Source: Thermomonas sp. XSG
GTDB taxonomy: Bacteria; Pseudomonadota; Gammaproteobacteria; Xanthomonadales; Xanthomonadaceae
DNA: 64,000 nt
Reading direction: 5' to 3'
Assembly: GCF_014678725.1 (NCBI RefSeq)
Contig: NZ_CP061497.1
Coordinates: 744,001-808,000 of the forward strand
Shown: positions 12,048-20,523 of the stretch, one piece after another
Numbering within the stretch: the first letter of the stretch is position 1
Layout: every line of letters begins with the position of its first letter
Position numbers and translations under genes: made by a program
Notes under the pieces: model-generated
The model's input: only the letters and a program-made list of their open reading frames with translations
Told to the model about the DNA's origin: nothing
The model's database searches: none

Positions 12048-12608
12048 ATGGAACCAGCCGACTGCATCCAGCGACCGGGCGCGCATTATCGACGCTGCGC
12101 CGCGCTTGCGCCATTGCCGGGCCTGCTGCTGGCCGCCGCGCTGGCCGGCTGCGGCGGCGGCAAAGCCACCCGCGACCCGCCGCCACGCCCGGTCGCCCGC
12201 GACTGGCCGATCGTGGCGCCGGCCGACCCGGCCAAGGCCAACGCGGTGCTGATGCGCGCCATCAGCCTGGTCGGCACGCCCTATCGCTACGGCGGCAACA
12301 CCCCCGAAGGGGGCTTCGACTGCAGCGGCCTGGTCGGCTACGTATTCCGCGACATGCTGGACCTGCGCCTGCCGCGCACCACCCGCGAACTGGCGGCCCT
12401 GCAGGGCCCACGCATCCGGCCGGAGCGGCTGGCAGGCGGCGACCTGGTGTTCTTCGGCAGCGCCGGCCAGGTCAGCCACGTCGGCATCTACGTAGGCCAA
12501 GGCCGCTTCGTCCATGCGCCCAGCAGCGGCGGTACGGTCCGGCTTGATTCCCTCGACGGACACTGGTGGATCGACCATTACTCCGGGGCGAGACGGCTGC
12601 TGAAGTGA
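12048..12608 (+). CDS. NlpC/P60 family lipoprotein (peptidoglycan endopeptidase)
   Basis: NlpC/P60 enzymes cut peptide bonds in peptidoglycan stems, usually gamma-D-Glu-DAP. This 186-residue protein has a hydrophobic leader ending in a lipobox (LAGC, Cys35), so it is probably lipid-anchored in the periplasm. The catalytic domain follows directly: Cys92 in FDCSGLVGYVFR, GGDLVFFG, and the histidine in VSHVGIYVG. It is the first of two tandem paralogues. The start at 12048 is uncertain because no ribosome-binding site is evident. An upstream ATG at 12012 is in frame. Confidence 0.9.
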   Translation: MEPADCIQRPGAHYRRCAALAPLPGLLLAAALAGCGGGKATRDPPPRPVARDWPIVAPADPAKANAVLMRAISLVGTPYRYGGNTPEGGFDCSGLVGYVFRDMLDLRLPRTTRELAALQGPRIRPERLAGGDLVFFGSAGQVSHVGIYVGQGRFVHAPSSGGTVRLDSLDGHWWIDHYSGARRLLK

Positions 12609-12754
12609 AACGTGAAGCCCGTCACGAAAGCTCGCATCCCGATGATGGATATGTGAATTCCTGCCTATTCATCTTGCTCCAGCTAACAGTTTCTGAACTT
12701 CCCGACCCGTCTTCGCAGGCATAGTCGCCCCTGTTTTTGCCTCGTGATGACCGC

Positions 12755-13411
12755 GTGAAGACAGCGAACCTGCCCCACGGCCATTCCGCACCGCGTTTCC
12801 GTCGCGTGCTCCGACTGGCCCTTGCCCTCGCCCTCGCGGCGGGCAGCCTGCCGGCACTGGCGATGAATCCCGCGATTTCCAAGGCTGACCCCGTGTCGCA
12901 GACCGCGCCATCGGCGGCGGCCAGCGTGCTGGCCCTGCCCGCCCCGGCGGCCATCGCCACCCCCGATACCGCGCCGCTGTCCGCACAGCTCGCCATCCTG
13001 CAGAAGGCCAAGGACGCGCCTACCAGCCCGTCGCTGGTCAAGACCGTGCTGCAGCGCGCTATCTCCCTGCTCGGTACGCCCTACCGCTGGGGCGGCAGCT
13101 CGCCGGAAAGCGGATTCGACTGCAGCGGCCTGGTCGGCTACGTGTTCCGCACCATCGGCATCGACCTGCCGCGCGTGTCGCGCGCGATGGCCGATGAAGG
13201 CACCAAGGTGGCAAGCCGCGACGCGCTGGCCGAGGGCGACCTGGTGTTCTTCGGCAAGCGCGGCCACATCGACCACGTCGGCATCTATGTCGGCGAAGGC
13301 AAGTTCGTGCACGCACCGCGCACCGGCCGCGACGTCACCGTCTCCAGCCTGACCAGCGGCTATTGGGCGCAGAAGTATCTCGAGGCGCGGCGCCTGGCCA
13401 CCGGCAGCTGA
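12755..13411 (+). CDS. NlpC/P60 family secreted endopeptidase, second paralogue
   Basis: This 218-residue protein shares the catalytic core of the preceding gene, including the identical stretch FDCSGLVGYVFR with the nucleophile cysteine, EGDLVFFGKRG and the histidine in DHVGIYVG. It differs in having a conventional signal peptide (LALALALAAGSLPALA) with no lipobox, followed by about 70 residues of Ala/Pro-rich linker. It is therefore probably soluble in the periplasm or secreted. The GTG at 12755 is my choice. A TTG at 12737 is in frame and no clear ribosome-binding site decides. Confidence 0.88.
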   Translation: MKTANLPHGHSAPRFRRVLRLALALALAAGSLPALAMNPAISKADPVSQTAPSAAASVLALPAPAAIATPDTAPLSAQLAILQKAKDAPTSPSLVKTVLQRAISLLGTPYRWGGSSPESGFDCSGLVGYVFRTIGIDLPRVSRAMADEGTKVASRDALAEGDLVFFGKRGHIDHVGIYVGEGKFVHAPRTGRDVTVSSLTSGYWAQKYLEARRLATGS

Positions 13412-13436
13412 GCCGGCAGGCCCTGGGCCACACCGA

Positions 13437-13460
13437 TGACGCCGCCTGCGGGCGGCGTCA
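13437..13460. terminator. bidirectional hairpin terminator
   Basis: A perfect 10 bp stem (13437-13446 with 13451-13460) around TGCG, followed on the plus strand by CTGTTT. It lies between two convergent genes, the second NlpC/P60 gene and the acyl-CoA thioesterase gene, and covers the stop codon of the latter at 13458-13460. Confidence 0.75.
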
Positions 13461-13967
13461 CTGTTTGCGGGTGTCGGCGGCCGCCTGCCGGTAGCGCGAC
13501 ACCGCCTGCTCCACGTCGCGACCCAGCGCCATCACCTGTTGCGCGTACTCGGCCAGCTTTCGGTCCTCCTCGCTGCGCGGCTGCCACGCCGGCACCGGCA
13601 CCGGCGCGCCTTCCGGGGCATCCAGCGCCACGAACACGATCACGCAGTGGGTGCACAGGCGCGCGTCGGCCTCGTCGGCGCGCGGATCGCGCGCACGCAC
13701 GTCCACCGCGAAGTGCATGGAAGTGGTCCCGGTATGGATCAGCGTGGCCTGCACCGCGACCAGATCGCCGATCCGGATCGGTGCCACGAAGCGGATCCCG
13801 CCCACCGCCACGGTGACGCTGTAGTGCCCGCTCCAACCGACCGCCGCGGCATAGCCGGCCTGGTCGATCCAGCGCATCACCTGCCCGCCGTGCACCTTGC
13901 CGCCGAAATTCACGTCCGATGGCTCGGCAAGGAACCCCATGCTCAACTGGCGCTGACGTCCGCTCAT
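13458..13967 (-). CDS. acyl-CoA thioesterase, YciA-like hotdog fold
   Basis: The 169-residue protein has the hotdog thioesterase pattern of the YciA/BACH group: an early asparagine and conserved GGKVHGGQVMRWIDQAGYAAA helix (quoted here in part as VHGGQVMRWIDQAGYAAA), then DLVAVQATLIHTGTTSMHF and RLCTHCVIVFVALD. Such enzymes hydrolyse acyl-CoA to free acid and CoA. The C-terminal 45 residues after the hotdog core are charged and probably helical. It stands alone, convergent with the NlpC/P60 gene and sharing its terminator. Confidence 0.9.
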   Translation of the reverse strand: MSGRQRQLSMGFLAEPSDVNFGGKVHGGQVMRWIDQAGYAAAVGWSGHYSVTVAVGGIRFVAPIRIGDLVAVQATLIHTGTTSMHFAVDVRARDPRADEADARLCTHCVIVFVALDAPEGAPVPVPAWQPRSEEDRKLAEYAQQVMALGRDVEQAVSRYRQAAADTRKQ

Positions 13968-14084
13968 GCGTGGCTCCTGGCTGCGCCGGGTGGCGTCGGT
14001 CGCCAGCCTAGCGGAACCGCCGCGGTCGTGTCAGCCGCCCGCAGCGCGCCCAGACGCCCTGCGAACACGGGATCCAGCGCGGCC

Positions 14085-15068
14085 TCAACCCCAGAGCGCA
14101 GGTGCCGGCAGCGACATGCGCCCCTGGCGGTAGACGATCCCGCCCGGCCAGTCTTCCGCCTGCAGCCATGGTCCGTCCAGATCGCAGACCTCGCACTGCT
14201 GCGCCAGGACCATGCCCGGCGCGACCGAAATCGAGCCGCCCAGCATGCAGCCCACCATCAGGCGGAACCCGGAGGCGCGCGCCGCCGACGCCAGCTGCAG
14301 CGCCGCGGTCAGGCCGCCCACCTTGTCCAGCTTGATATTGACGAACTGGTAGCGCCCCACCAGCCGCGGCAGGTCGTCCGCGGTGGAAAGCGACTCGTCG
14401 GCGCACAGTGGGATCGGGCAGGTGTAGTCGCACAGGCCCGCGTCGGAGCCGGCGGCCAGCGGCTGTTCCAGCAGATCCACCGCGAAGGGCCGCAGCTGCA
14501 GGGCGTAGTCGCGCAGCTCGTCCAGCGTCCACGACTGGTTGGCATCGACGATCAGGTGCGCATCCGGCGCGCCGCGCCGCACCGCAGCCACGGCTTCGCG
14601 CGGAGATCCAGGCCCGACCTTCACCTTGATCCAGGAGAAGCCCGCGCGTTCGCGCGCCGCCGCCTCGTAGTCGGCGATGCCGCGGATGCCGATGGTCACC
14701 GCGCTGTCGACCGGCTGCCAGCCGGGCGCACCCGCGCGCTGCCAGACAGGCACGCCGGTGCGCTTGGCTTCCAGATCCCACAACGCCGCATCCACGGCGT
14801 GCCGCGCACCGCCGGCGGGCAACAGGTGCAGCAGCTGCTGGCGGTCGCAGCCGGCTTCGATAGCCGCGCGCACCTGCTCGATCTGCGCCGCCATCGTCTC
14901 CGGGGTTTCGCCGTGGTAGGGCACGCCACAGGCCTCGCCGCGGCCGACACTGCCAGCCTGCTGCAACTCGACCATGATCACCCTCGCCTCGCTGCGCACG
15001 CCGCGGGCGATGGCAAAGGGTTCCTTCAGTTTCCAGGCGTGCGGCCTGATCTGCAGCTTGCGCGTCAT
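14085..15068 (-). CDS. dgcA: enolase-superfamily racemase/epimerase, DgcA-like (N-acetyl-D-Glu racemase or L-Ala-D/L-Glu epimerase)
   Basis: The 327-residue protein belongs to the muconate-lactonising/dipeptide-epimerase branch of the enolase superfamily. It shows WIKVKVG with the first catalytic lysine, the metal-ligand series LIVDANQSW, LLEQPLA and CADESLST, and the second lysine in NIKLDKVGG. In isolation it would be annotated L-Ala-D/L-Glu epimerase (YkfB/YcjG). Its position 22 bp after a DUF1611 gene matches the DgcN-DgcA pair, in which DgcA converts N-acetyl-D-glutamate to the L form. The start at 15068 has a good GGAAGAG ribosome-binding site. Confidence 0.82.
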   Translation of the reverse strand: MTRKLQIRPHAWKLKEPFAIARGVRSEARVIMVELQQAGSVGRGEACGVPYHGETPETMAAQIEQVRAAIEAGCDRQQLLHLLPAGGARHAVDAALWDLEAKRTGVPVWQRAGAPGWQPVDSAVTIGIRGIADYEAAARERAGFSWIKVKVGPGSPREAVAAVRRGAPDAHLIVDANQSWTLDELRDYALQLRPFAVDLLEQPLAAGSDAGLCDYTCPIPLCADESLSTADDLPRLVGRYQFVNIKLDKVGGLTAALQLASAARASGFRLMVGCMLGGSISVAPGMVLAQQCEVCDLDGPWLQAEDWPGGIVYRQGRMSLPAPALWG

Positions 15069-15090
15069 GGGCTCTTCCTTTCGCGGCGCA

Positions 15091-16128
15091 TCAATCCAGC
15101 AGCGCCGCCACCGCACGCTCCAACGGCGTGCGCATCGGGTCGAACGCCGGCACGCCAAGCGCCCGTTCGGCCTGCACCAGCGCTTCCTGCGCCGCCGCAT
15201 CGTCCAGGGCGGAGGTGTTCAGGCTGACCCCGGCGAGGCGGGCGCCGGGATTGGTCATCCGCGCCATGCGCAGGTACAGATCGCGGGCCTCCTCCAGGCC
15301 CGGCAGCGGATAATCCGGCCAGCTGACGATGTGCGTGCGCGACGGATCGTGGCAGAGGATCAGCGCATCCGGCTGCGAGCCATGCAGCAGGCCCAGGGTG
15401 ACCCCGGCATAGGCGGGATGGAACAGCGAGCCCTGGCCTTCGATCAGGTCCCAATGGTCGGGCGCGGCCGCGGGCGAGATGCACTCGGCCGCACCGGCGA
15501 TGAAGTCGGCGATGACCGCGTCGACCGCGATGCCGGCGCCCACGATCATGATCCCGGTCTGCCCGGTGGCGCGGAAATCGGCGTCGATCCCCTCCCCGCG
15601 CATCGCCCTGGCCAGCGCCAGTGCGGTGTATTTCTTGCCCAGCGCGCAGTCGGTGCCGACCATCGCCGCGCGCTTGCCGCTGCGGCGCTTGCCGGTGGCG
15701 CGCGGCAGGTTGTCGGGCGGGCGGCGCACGTCCACCAGCCTGACGCCCGCCGAGGCGGCGGCCTGCGCTAGGCCCGGCACTGATTCCAGCGGCGTGTGGA
15801 GCCCGCTGACGATGTCCAGGCCCGCCTCCGCCGCGGCGACCAGCACCGGCGCCCAGTGCGCGGGGATGCGCCCGCCCACGGGGGTGACGCCGATCAGCAG
15901 CGAGCGGGCGCCAGCCGCAGCGGCCGCGACCGGCGCCAGTTCGGGCAGGCCCAGGTCCACGCTGCCTCCGGGCATGCGCGTCTGGCCCAGGCAATGGGCC
16001 GGCGCCCAGTCGCGCAGACCCAGCGCGGTTTTGGCCTTCAGCGGATTGGTTTCCTCGCCGAGGAACAGCAGATAGGGCGTGCGCAGGGTCAGCGTGTGCA
16101 ACTGGTCCACGAATGCGTTCTCCGTCAT
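15091..16128 (-). CDS. dgcN: DUF1611 protein, DgcN-like D-glutamate N-acetyltransferase
   Basis: The 345-residue protein is a DUF1611 member with an N-terminal Rossmann-like domain and a C-terminal P-loop-like domain (GTDCALGKKYTALALARAM). DUF1611 proteins paired with a dipeptide-epimerase-family gene have been described as DgcN, which acetylates D-glutamate so that DgcA can racemise it. That role is inferred here from family and gene order. I prefer the start MTENAFVDQL at 16128. A longer reading from 16167 is possible. It is divergent from a LuxR-type regulator that may control it. Confidence 0.8.
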   Translation of the reverse strand: MTENAFVDQLHTLTLRTPYLLFLGEETNPLKAKTALGLRDWAPAHCLGQTRMPGGSVDLGLPELAPVAAAAAGARSLLIGVTPVGGRIPAHWAPVLVAAAEAGLDIVSGLHTPLESVPGLAQAAASAGVRLVDVRRPPDNLPRATGKRRSGKRAAMVGTDCALGKKYTALALARAMRGEGIDADFRATGQTGIMIVGAGIAVDAVIADFIAGAAECISPAAAPDHWDLIEGQGSLFHPAYAGVTLGLLHGSQPDALILCHDPSRTHIVSWPDYPLPGLEEARDLYLRMARMTNPGARLAGVSLNTSALDDAAAQEALVQAERALGVPAFDPMRTPLERAVAALLD

Positions 16129-16318
16129 CTGGTGCGCGGATCCCGGCCCGGCCATCCACGGCACCATTCGATCACACCTACGCGCCGACGCAATCGGAGA
16201 AAACCCGCATGTTCCCGCCAGCCGCCTTGCCGCCCCCTTGGGCCGATGCTACAAGTTCGCGCGCACGACGCCATGCGCCCCCGGCAGACATGCCGCGGGC
16301 CTTCCGCCAAGGGACGAC

Positions 16319-17431
16319 ATGCTGATACCCGATGCCTGCAATGCCCTCGCCCATGCGGACACGCTGGCGGTGGCGCGTGCCAACCTGGTGAAGGCCGCCG
16401 ACCTGGACGCGCTTTGGGCTTCCTGCGCCGCGTTCATCACCAGCTCCCTGCCCTGCCACTCCTGCAGCCTGCTCTTCGATATCCGGGGATTCCATCCTCT
16501 GCAGGGCAGGCACCACCTGCCGGAAAGCGGCGGCATTGCCGCGCGGCTGGCCACCAGCCTGGATGTCGCCGCCCCCTACCTGACCGCGAACCCGCGGGTG
16601 CGCTGGTACACCTTTTCGCAGATCGCTTCGCAGGATGCCGCTGCGCGCGCGCGCCTGGAAGCACAGGACCAGACGCCAGGCTGGAACGAATTCATCCACC
16701 TTGCGTTCTGGGACGCCACCCGGCTGGAAGCGGTGCTGAGCATCCGCATCCGCGCCGGCCATACGACGCTGTCGGACGGCGAAGCGGCCTTCCTGATGGA
16801 CCTGTACCCCTTGCTGGACGCCAGCCTGCAGCGCATCCGCGCGCTGGAGCGCGAACGCGCGCGCAGCCACGCATTCGAAACCCTGCTGCACGAATTCCCG
16901 CTGCCGGCGGTGCTGGTGGACGGCGACCTGGTGCCGGGCTGGATGTCGCTGGAAGCCAGCCGCCTGTGCCGTCGCTGGAGCGGGGATGCCGAAGCGGACG
17001 GACGGCTCCCGCGCGCGATTGAAACGCCTTTGCGCCAGTGGCTGGAAAGCGGCGCCGTGCTGCCTCAGGCGCCGGGCAACAGGACGACGCTGACACTGCA
17101 GCATCCACAGCGCCCGGACCTGCGCCTGCGGCTGGAAATCAGCTCGGCGCCGGGCCATTCCGCCCGTTCCGCCCAGCACCTGCTGATCCTGGCCGCCGAC
17201 GGCCCCGCGATGGCGGCGGTCGACACCACCTCGCCGCGGGTCCTGCCGCTGCTCAAATCGCTGTCGCCGAGTGAACGCAAGGTGGCGGCGCTGGTCGCCG
17301 CCGGGCTCCGCAACGGGGACATCGCGCAGCAGCTGTGCCGCTCGCGCAAGACCATCGAAAGCCAGGTCAGCTCGATTTTCCGCAAGCTCGATGTCGCCAA
17401 CCGCACCCAGTTGGCGCGGCTGCTCGGCTGA
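16319..17431 (+). CDS. LuxR-family transcriptional regulator
   Basis: The 370-residue protein has a C-terminal LuxR/FixJ helix-turn-helix (about residues 310-368) that includes LSPSERKVAALVAAGL, the recognition helix region CRSRKTIESQVSSIFRKL and LDVANRTQLARL. The N-terminal 290 residues are not a recognisable receiver or autoinducer domain. They look like a GAF/PAS-type sensor with a conserved Trp-rich patch (RVRWYTFSQI). The ATG at 16319 has a strong ribosome-binding site (AAGGGACGAC). It is divergent from dgcN-dgcA with 190 bp between, so local control of D-glutamate use is plausible but unproven. Confidence 0.85.
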   Translation: MLIPDACNALAHADTLAVARANLVKAADLDALWASCAAFITSSLPCHSCSLLFDIRGFHPLQGRHHLPESGGIAARLATSLDVAAPYLTANPRVRWYTFSQIASQDAAARARLEAQDQTPGWNEFIHLAFWDATRLEAVLSIRIRAGHTTLSDGEAAFLMDLYPLLDASLQRIRALERERARSHAFETLLHEFPLPAVLVDGDLVPGWMSLEASRLCRRWSGDAEADGRLPRAIETPLRQWLESGAVLPQAPGNRTTLTLQHPQRPDLRLRLEISSAPGHSARSAQHLLILAADGPAMAAVDTTSPRVLPLLKSLSPSERKVAALVAAGLRNGDIAQQLCRSRKTIESQVSSIFRKLDVANRTQLARLLG

Positions 17432-17437
17432 ACCGCC

Positions 17438-18610
17438 TCAGCGCGCGGGCGCCTGCGCCGCCTGCAGCGCCCCGGCCCGGCGCAACGCCTGCAGCACCGG
17501 CGCCAGCGGCAGCGCGGCGGCGTTGCCGCGGTGCCCGCGCACGCTGGTGGCACGGAACAGCGAGTTCACGATCGCTTCCTCGGTCGCTTCGGCTGTTGCA
17601 TGGAACAGCGGCGTGATCGCTTCGCCGGCAACGCTGCGCGCCGGCTGCACGGCGGCCTCCGGATCGCGCCGGTTTTCCTTCGCGGTGGAAAAGGAGATGA
17701 CGTAGTCGCCGGACCCGTTCGACATCACCGAGCCGGTGCGGGCCAGGCCCACCAGCGCACGCCGGGCCAGCCGCTGCAGGCCGGCGGCGTCCAGCGGCGC
17801 ATCGGTGGCCACCACGATCATGATGCTGCCATCGCCGGTGCTCGGCGGCGGCGCCTTGAGGCTTTGCGCCTGCGCTGCCGGATCCGGCAGCTGCTTCCAT
17901 ACCGGTACGCCGGCAATGGTGAGGTCGCCACCGAAATTGCTCTGCACCAGCACCCCGACCGTGTAGCCGCCGTCCGCCTGTGCAAGCCTGCGCGAACTGG
18001 TGCCGATGCCGCCCTTCCAGCCGAACGCCACCGTGCCGGCACCGGCCCCGATGCTTCCTTCGGCGACCGCGCCGTGCGACAGCGAGGTCAGCGCCTGCTC
18101 GACCAGCGCGGGTGTCAACGGCCGCGCGCGGATGTCGCTGAGGTAACCATCGTTGGTTTCGCCGACCACCGGGTTGATCGAGCGCACGTTTTCCATCCCG
18201 GGCCGGCGCAGCAGCCAGTCCGCCGCGGCGTCGGCGACCTTCCACGTGCCCAGGGTGCCGGTCAGCAGGATCGGCGTTTCCAGCTCGCCGAGTTCCTGGA
18301 CCTGGGTGATTCCGACCAGCTTGCCGAAGCCGTTGCCGACCACGATCGCCGCCGGTACCCGCTGGCGGAACAGGTTGCCGGTGTGCGGCACGATCGCGGT
18401 GACGCCCGTGTGCAGGCGCGTGCCCTCGGCCAGCGTGGCATGGCCAACGCCAACGCCGTCCACGTCGGTGATCGCGTTATGCGGGCCCGGCGCCATGCTG
18501 CCGATGACCACGCCGGCGGCACGCGCGCGGGGGCGCTGCTCGCCGGCAGCGACAGGCTGCATGGCGGCAGCCAGCGACAGCAACAGCAGGACAGGGAGTC
18601 CGGGTTTCAT
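17438..18610 (-). CDS. P1-family peptidase (DmpA-type aminopeptidase), secreted
   Basis: The 390-residue protein is a member of the S58/DmpA family of self-cleaving N-terminal nucleophile hydrolases. These include L-aminopeptidases with D-amino-acid esterase or amidase activity and beta-aminopeptidases. It has NAITDVDGVGVGHATL near the start, GKLVGITQVQELGELETP, the VVGETNDGYL motif and the SNGSGDYVISFSTA block near the nucleophile. A signal peptide (MKPGLPVLLLLSLAAAM) puts it outside the cytoplasm. The start at 18610 is chosen because it opens that signal peptide. It is convergent with the LuxR gene, only 6 bp apart. Confidence 0.9.
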   Translation of the reverse strand: MKPGLPVLLLLSLAAAMQPVAAGEQRPRARAAGVVIGSMAPGPHNAITDVDGVGVGHATLAEGTRLHTGVTAIVPHTGNLFRQRVPAAIVVGNGFGKLVGITQVQELGELETPILLTGTLGTWKVADAAADWLLRRPGMENVRSINPVVGETNDGYLSDIRARPLTPALVEQALTSLSHGAVAEGSIGAGAGTVAFGWKGGIGTSSRRLAQADGGYTVGVLVQSNFGGDLTIAGVPVWKQLPDPAAQAQSLKAPPPSTGDGSIMIVVATDAPLDAAGLQRLARRALVGLARTGSVMSNGSGDYVISFSTAKENRRDPEAAVQPARSVAGEAITPLFHATAEATEEAIVNSLFRATSVRGHRGNAAALPLAPVLQALRRAGALQAAQAPAR

Positions 18611-18803
18611 CGATGCATCGCCTCCAGTCGGAACAACGCGGAACCGCCGGGCGGGTCGCCGCGCAGGACGGGCGGCACCATGGACACGCCGTCCCCGGAT
18701 GCTGCCCGCTGCGCCGCGACGGCGCATCGGGGGAAACCCTGCATTCCTCCGGTCGGTGCCGTCTCGGCGCGCGCTCTGCGCGGCCGGGCACCGGTCTGGT
18801 GGA

Positions 18804-19346
18804 TCAGAACGGGATATCGTCGTCGAACGGCACGTCATCGAAGGCCGGCTTGGAAGGCGCCTGCGCGGGCTCGCGGCGCTGGGCCGGCGCGCTGCGCTGC
18901 GGGCGATCACCGCCGTAGCCACCACCGCTGCCACCGCCACGCTGGTAACCGCCGCCTTCGCCGCCGCCACGCGGCTGGTAACCACCGCCACCCTCGCCGC
19001 CACCGCGCTGGCCTTCGCCGCCGCCGATCATCTGCATCTCGTCGGCGACGATGTCGGTGGTGTAGTGCTTGACCCCGTCCTTTTCGTAGGAGCCGTATTC
19101 GAGGCGACCTTCGATGTAGACCTGGCGACCCTTCTTCAGGTACTCACCGGCAATCTCGCCGAGCTTGCCGAACAGCTTGACGCGGTGCCATTCGGTCTTT
19201 TCCTGCTGGTTGCCGTCGCGGTCCTTGCGCACGCTGGTGGTCGCCACGGACAGCGTGGTGATCGCCATCCCGCCCTGCGTGTACTTCACGTCGGGGTCGT
19301 TGCCCAGGTTGCCGACCAGGATCACTTTATTCACGCCGCGCGCCAT
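18804..19346 (-). CDS. ssb: single-stranded DNA-binding protein
   Basis: SSB coats single-stranded DNA and recruits repair and replication partners. The 180-residue protein begins [18 protein letters not shown] and has the OB-fold sequence [20 protein letters not shown] glycine/arginine-rich linker of about 50 residues leads to the acidic tip FDDDIPF, the partner-binding tail. The extra 16 upstream codons of the open frame are not conserved, so the ATG at 19346 is used. It is divergent from ispB. Confidence 0.97.
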   Translation of the reverse strand: MARGVNKVILVGNLGNDPDVKYTQGGMAITTLSVATTSVRKDRDGNQQEKTEWHRVKLFGKLGEIAGEYLKKGRQVYIEGRLEYGSYEKDGVKHYTTDIVADEMQMIGGGEGQRGGGEGGGGYQPRGGGEGGGYQRGGGSGGGYGGDRPQRSAPAQRREPAQAPSKPAFDDVPFDDDIPF

Positions 19347-19397
19347 GTGCTGCCTCACTCTGGATTTCGCTCGTCCGGGACTGGACGATGGCATCGG

Positions 19398-19403
19398 AGT
19401 ATA
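19398..19403 (-). promoter_or_regulatory. putative -10 element (TATACT) of ssb
   Basis: Minus-strand GCTATACTCC lies 51 nt before the ssb start and stands out in this GC-rich region. It faces a second TATACT at 19459-19464 that points the other way towards ispB. No good -35 match is visible. Confidence 0.4.
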
Positions 19404-19458
19404 GCCGGCGCCAGCCGGCCGACGCCGCGCCGCGGGGTCGGGAAACCACCCTACCGCT

Positions 19459-19464
19459 TATACT
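19459..19464 (+). promoter_or_regulatory. putative -10 element (TATACT) of ispB
   Basis: CGCTTATACTTCGG on the plus strand, 16-25 nt before the possible ispB starts. Together with the ssb element it makes a compact divergent promoter region. No clear -35 box. Confidence 0.4.
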
Positions 19465-19489
19465 TCGGCATTCCCCGCCGATGCCGCCC

Positions 19490-20488
19490 ATGACCGCTCC
19501 CGACCTCGCGCATGCCGCGCCCGACCTCAAGGCGATCCAGGCCCTGGCCGCGCCCGACATGACCGCGATGGACGCGCTGATCCGCCACCGGCTGGCCTCG
19601 GACGTGGTGCTGGTCAACCAGATCGCCGAGTACATCGTCGGCGCCGGCGGCAAGCGGCTGCGACCGATGCTGCTGTTGCTGGCGGCGGGCGCGCTGGGCC
19701 ACCGCGGCCCCGATGCGCACCAGCTGGCGGCGGTGGTGGAGTTCATCCACACCTCCACCCTGCTGCACGACGACGTGGTCGATGAATCCGACCTGCGCCG
19801 CGGCCGCAAGACCGCGAACGCGGTCTGGGGCAACGCGGCCAGCGTGCTCGTCGGCGACTTCCTGTATTCGCGCAGCTTCCAGCTGATGGTGGAACTGGAG
19901 CGGATGGACGTGCAGAAGATCCTTGCCGACACCACGAACATGATCGCCGAGGGCGAGGTGCTGCAATTGCTGCACGTGCGCAACCCGGACACCGACGAAG
20001 CCGCCTACCTGCGGGTGATCGAGCGCAAGACCGCGATCCTTTTCGCCGCCGCCACCCGTCTGGGCGCGCTGCTGGCCGGCGCCGACGCCGCCACCCAGCA
20101 GGCCCTGCACGACTACGGCCTGCGCCTGGGCTACGCCTTCCAGATCGCCGACGACGTGCTGGACTACGCCTCCGACGCCGCCACCCTGGGCAAGAACCTC
20201 GGCGACGACCTGGCCGAAGGCAAGATGACCCTGCCGCTGATCCACGCGATGGGGCACAGCGACGACGGCGTGCGCGCCGAGCTGCGGCGGATCGTGGAAG
20301 AAGGCGATCTGGACGGACTGGCCACGGTGCAGGCGGCGATCGCCCGCTGCGGCAGCCTTGACTACAGCCGCGCGCGGGCCATGGCTTACGCCGAAGCGGC
20401 TGATGCCGCGCTGGCGGCGCTGCACGGCAATACCTATCTGGATGCGCTGCGCGGACTGGCCCGCTATTCGGTCAGCCGCGACCACTGA
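19490..20488 (+). CDS. ispB: octaprenyl diphosphate synthase (polyprenyl synthetase)
   Basis: IspB elongates farnesyl diphosphate with IPP units to the octaprenyl chain of ubiquinone. The protein (332 residues from this start) has both aspartate-rich motifs, LLHDDVVDESD and QIADDVLDYASD, plus GGKRLRPMLLLLAAG, typical of trans long-chain prenyl synthases. ATG codons at 19481 and 19490 are both in frame and no ribosome-binding site decides between them. It is the natural consumer of the isoprenoid units made with IspD and IspF at the left of the window. Confidence 0.94.
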   Translation: MTAPDLAHAAPDLKAIQALAAPDMTAMDALIRHRLASDVVLVNQIAEYIVGAGGKRLRPMLLLLAAGALGHRGPDAHQLAAVVEFIHTSTLLHDDVVDESDLRRGRKTANAVWGNAASVLVGDFLYSRSFQLMVELERMDVQKILADTTNMIAEGEVLQLLHVRNPDTDEAAYLRVIERKTAILFAAATRLGALLAGADAATQQALHDYGLRLGYAFQIADDVLDYASDAATLGKNLGDDLAEGKMTLPLIHAMGHSDDGVRAELRRIVEEGDLDGLATVQAAIARCGSLDYSRARAMAYAEAADAALAALHGNTYLDALRGLARYSVSRDH

Positions 20489-20523
20489 GCCGGCCGCGGC
20501 GCCGGGCGCGCAGAAGCGACGCG

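Noticed and set aside
16209-16325. A 38-codon frame with a GGAG site ahead of the LuxR-type gene and overlapping its start
   Set aside because: The product is Pro/Ala/Arg-rich with no family features and the LuxR-type gene has its own strong ribosome-binding site. Chance frame in GC-rich DNA is more likely.
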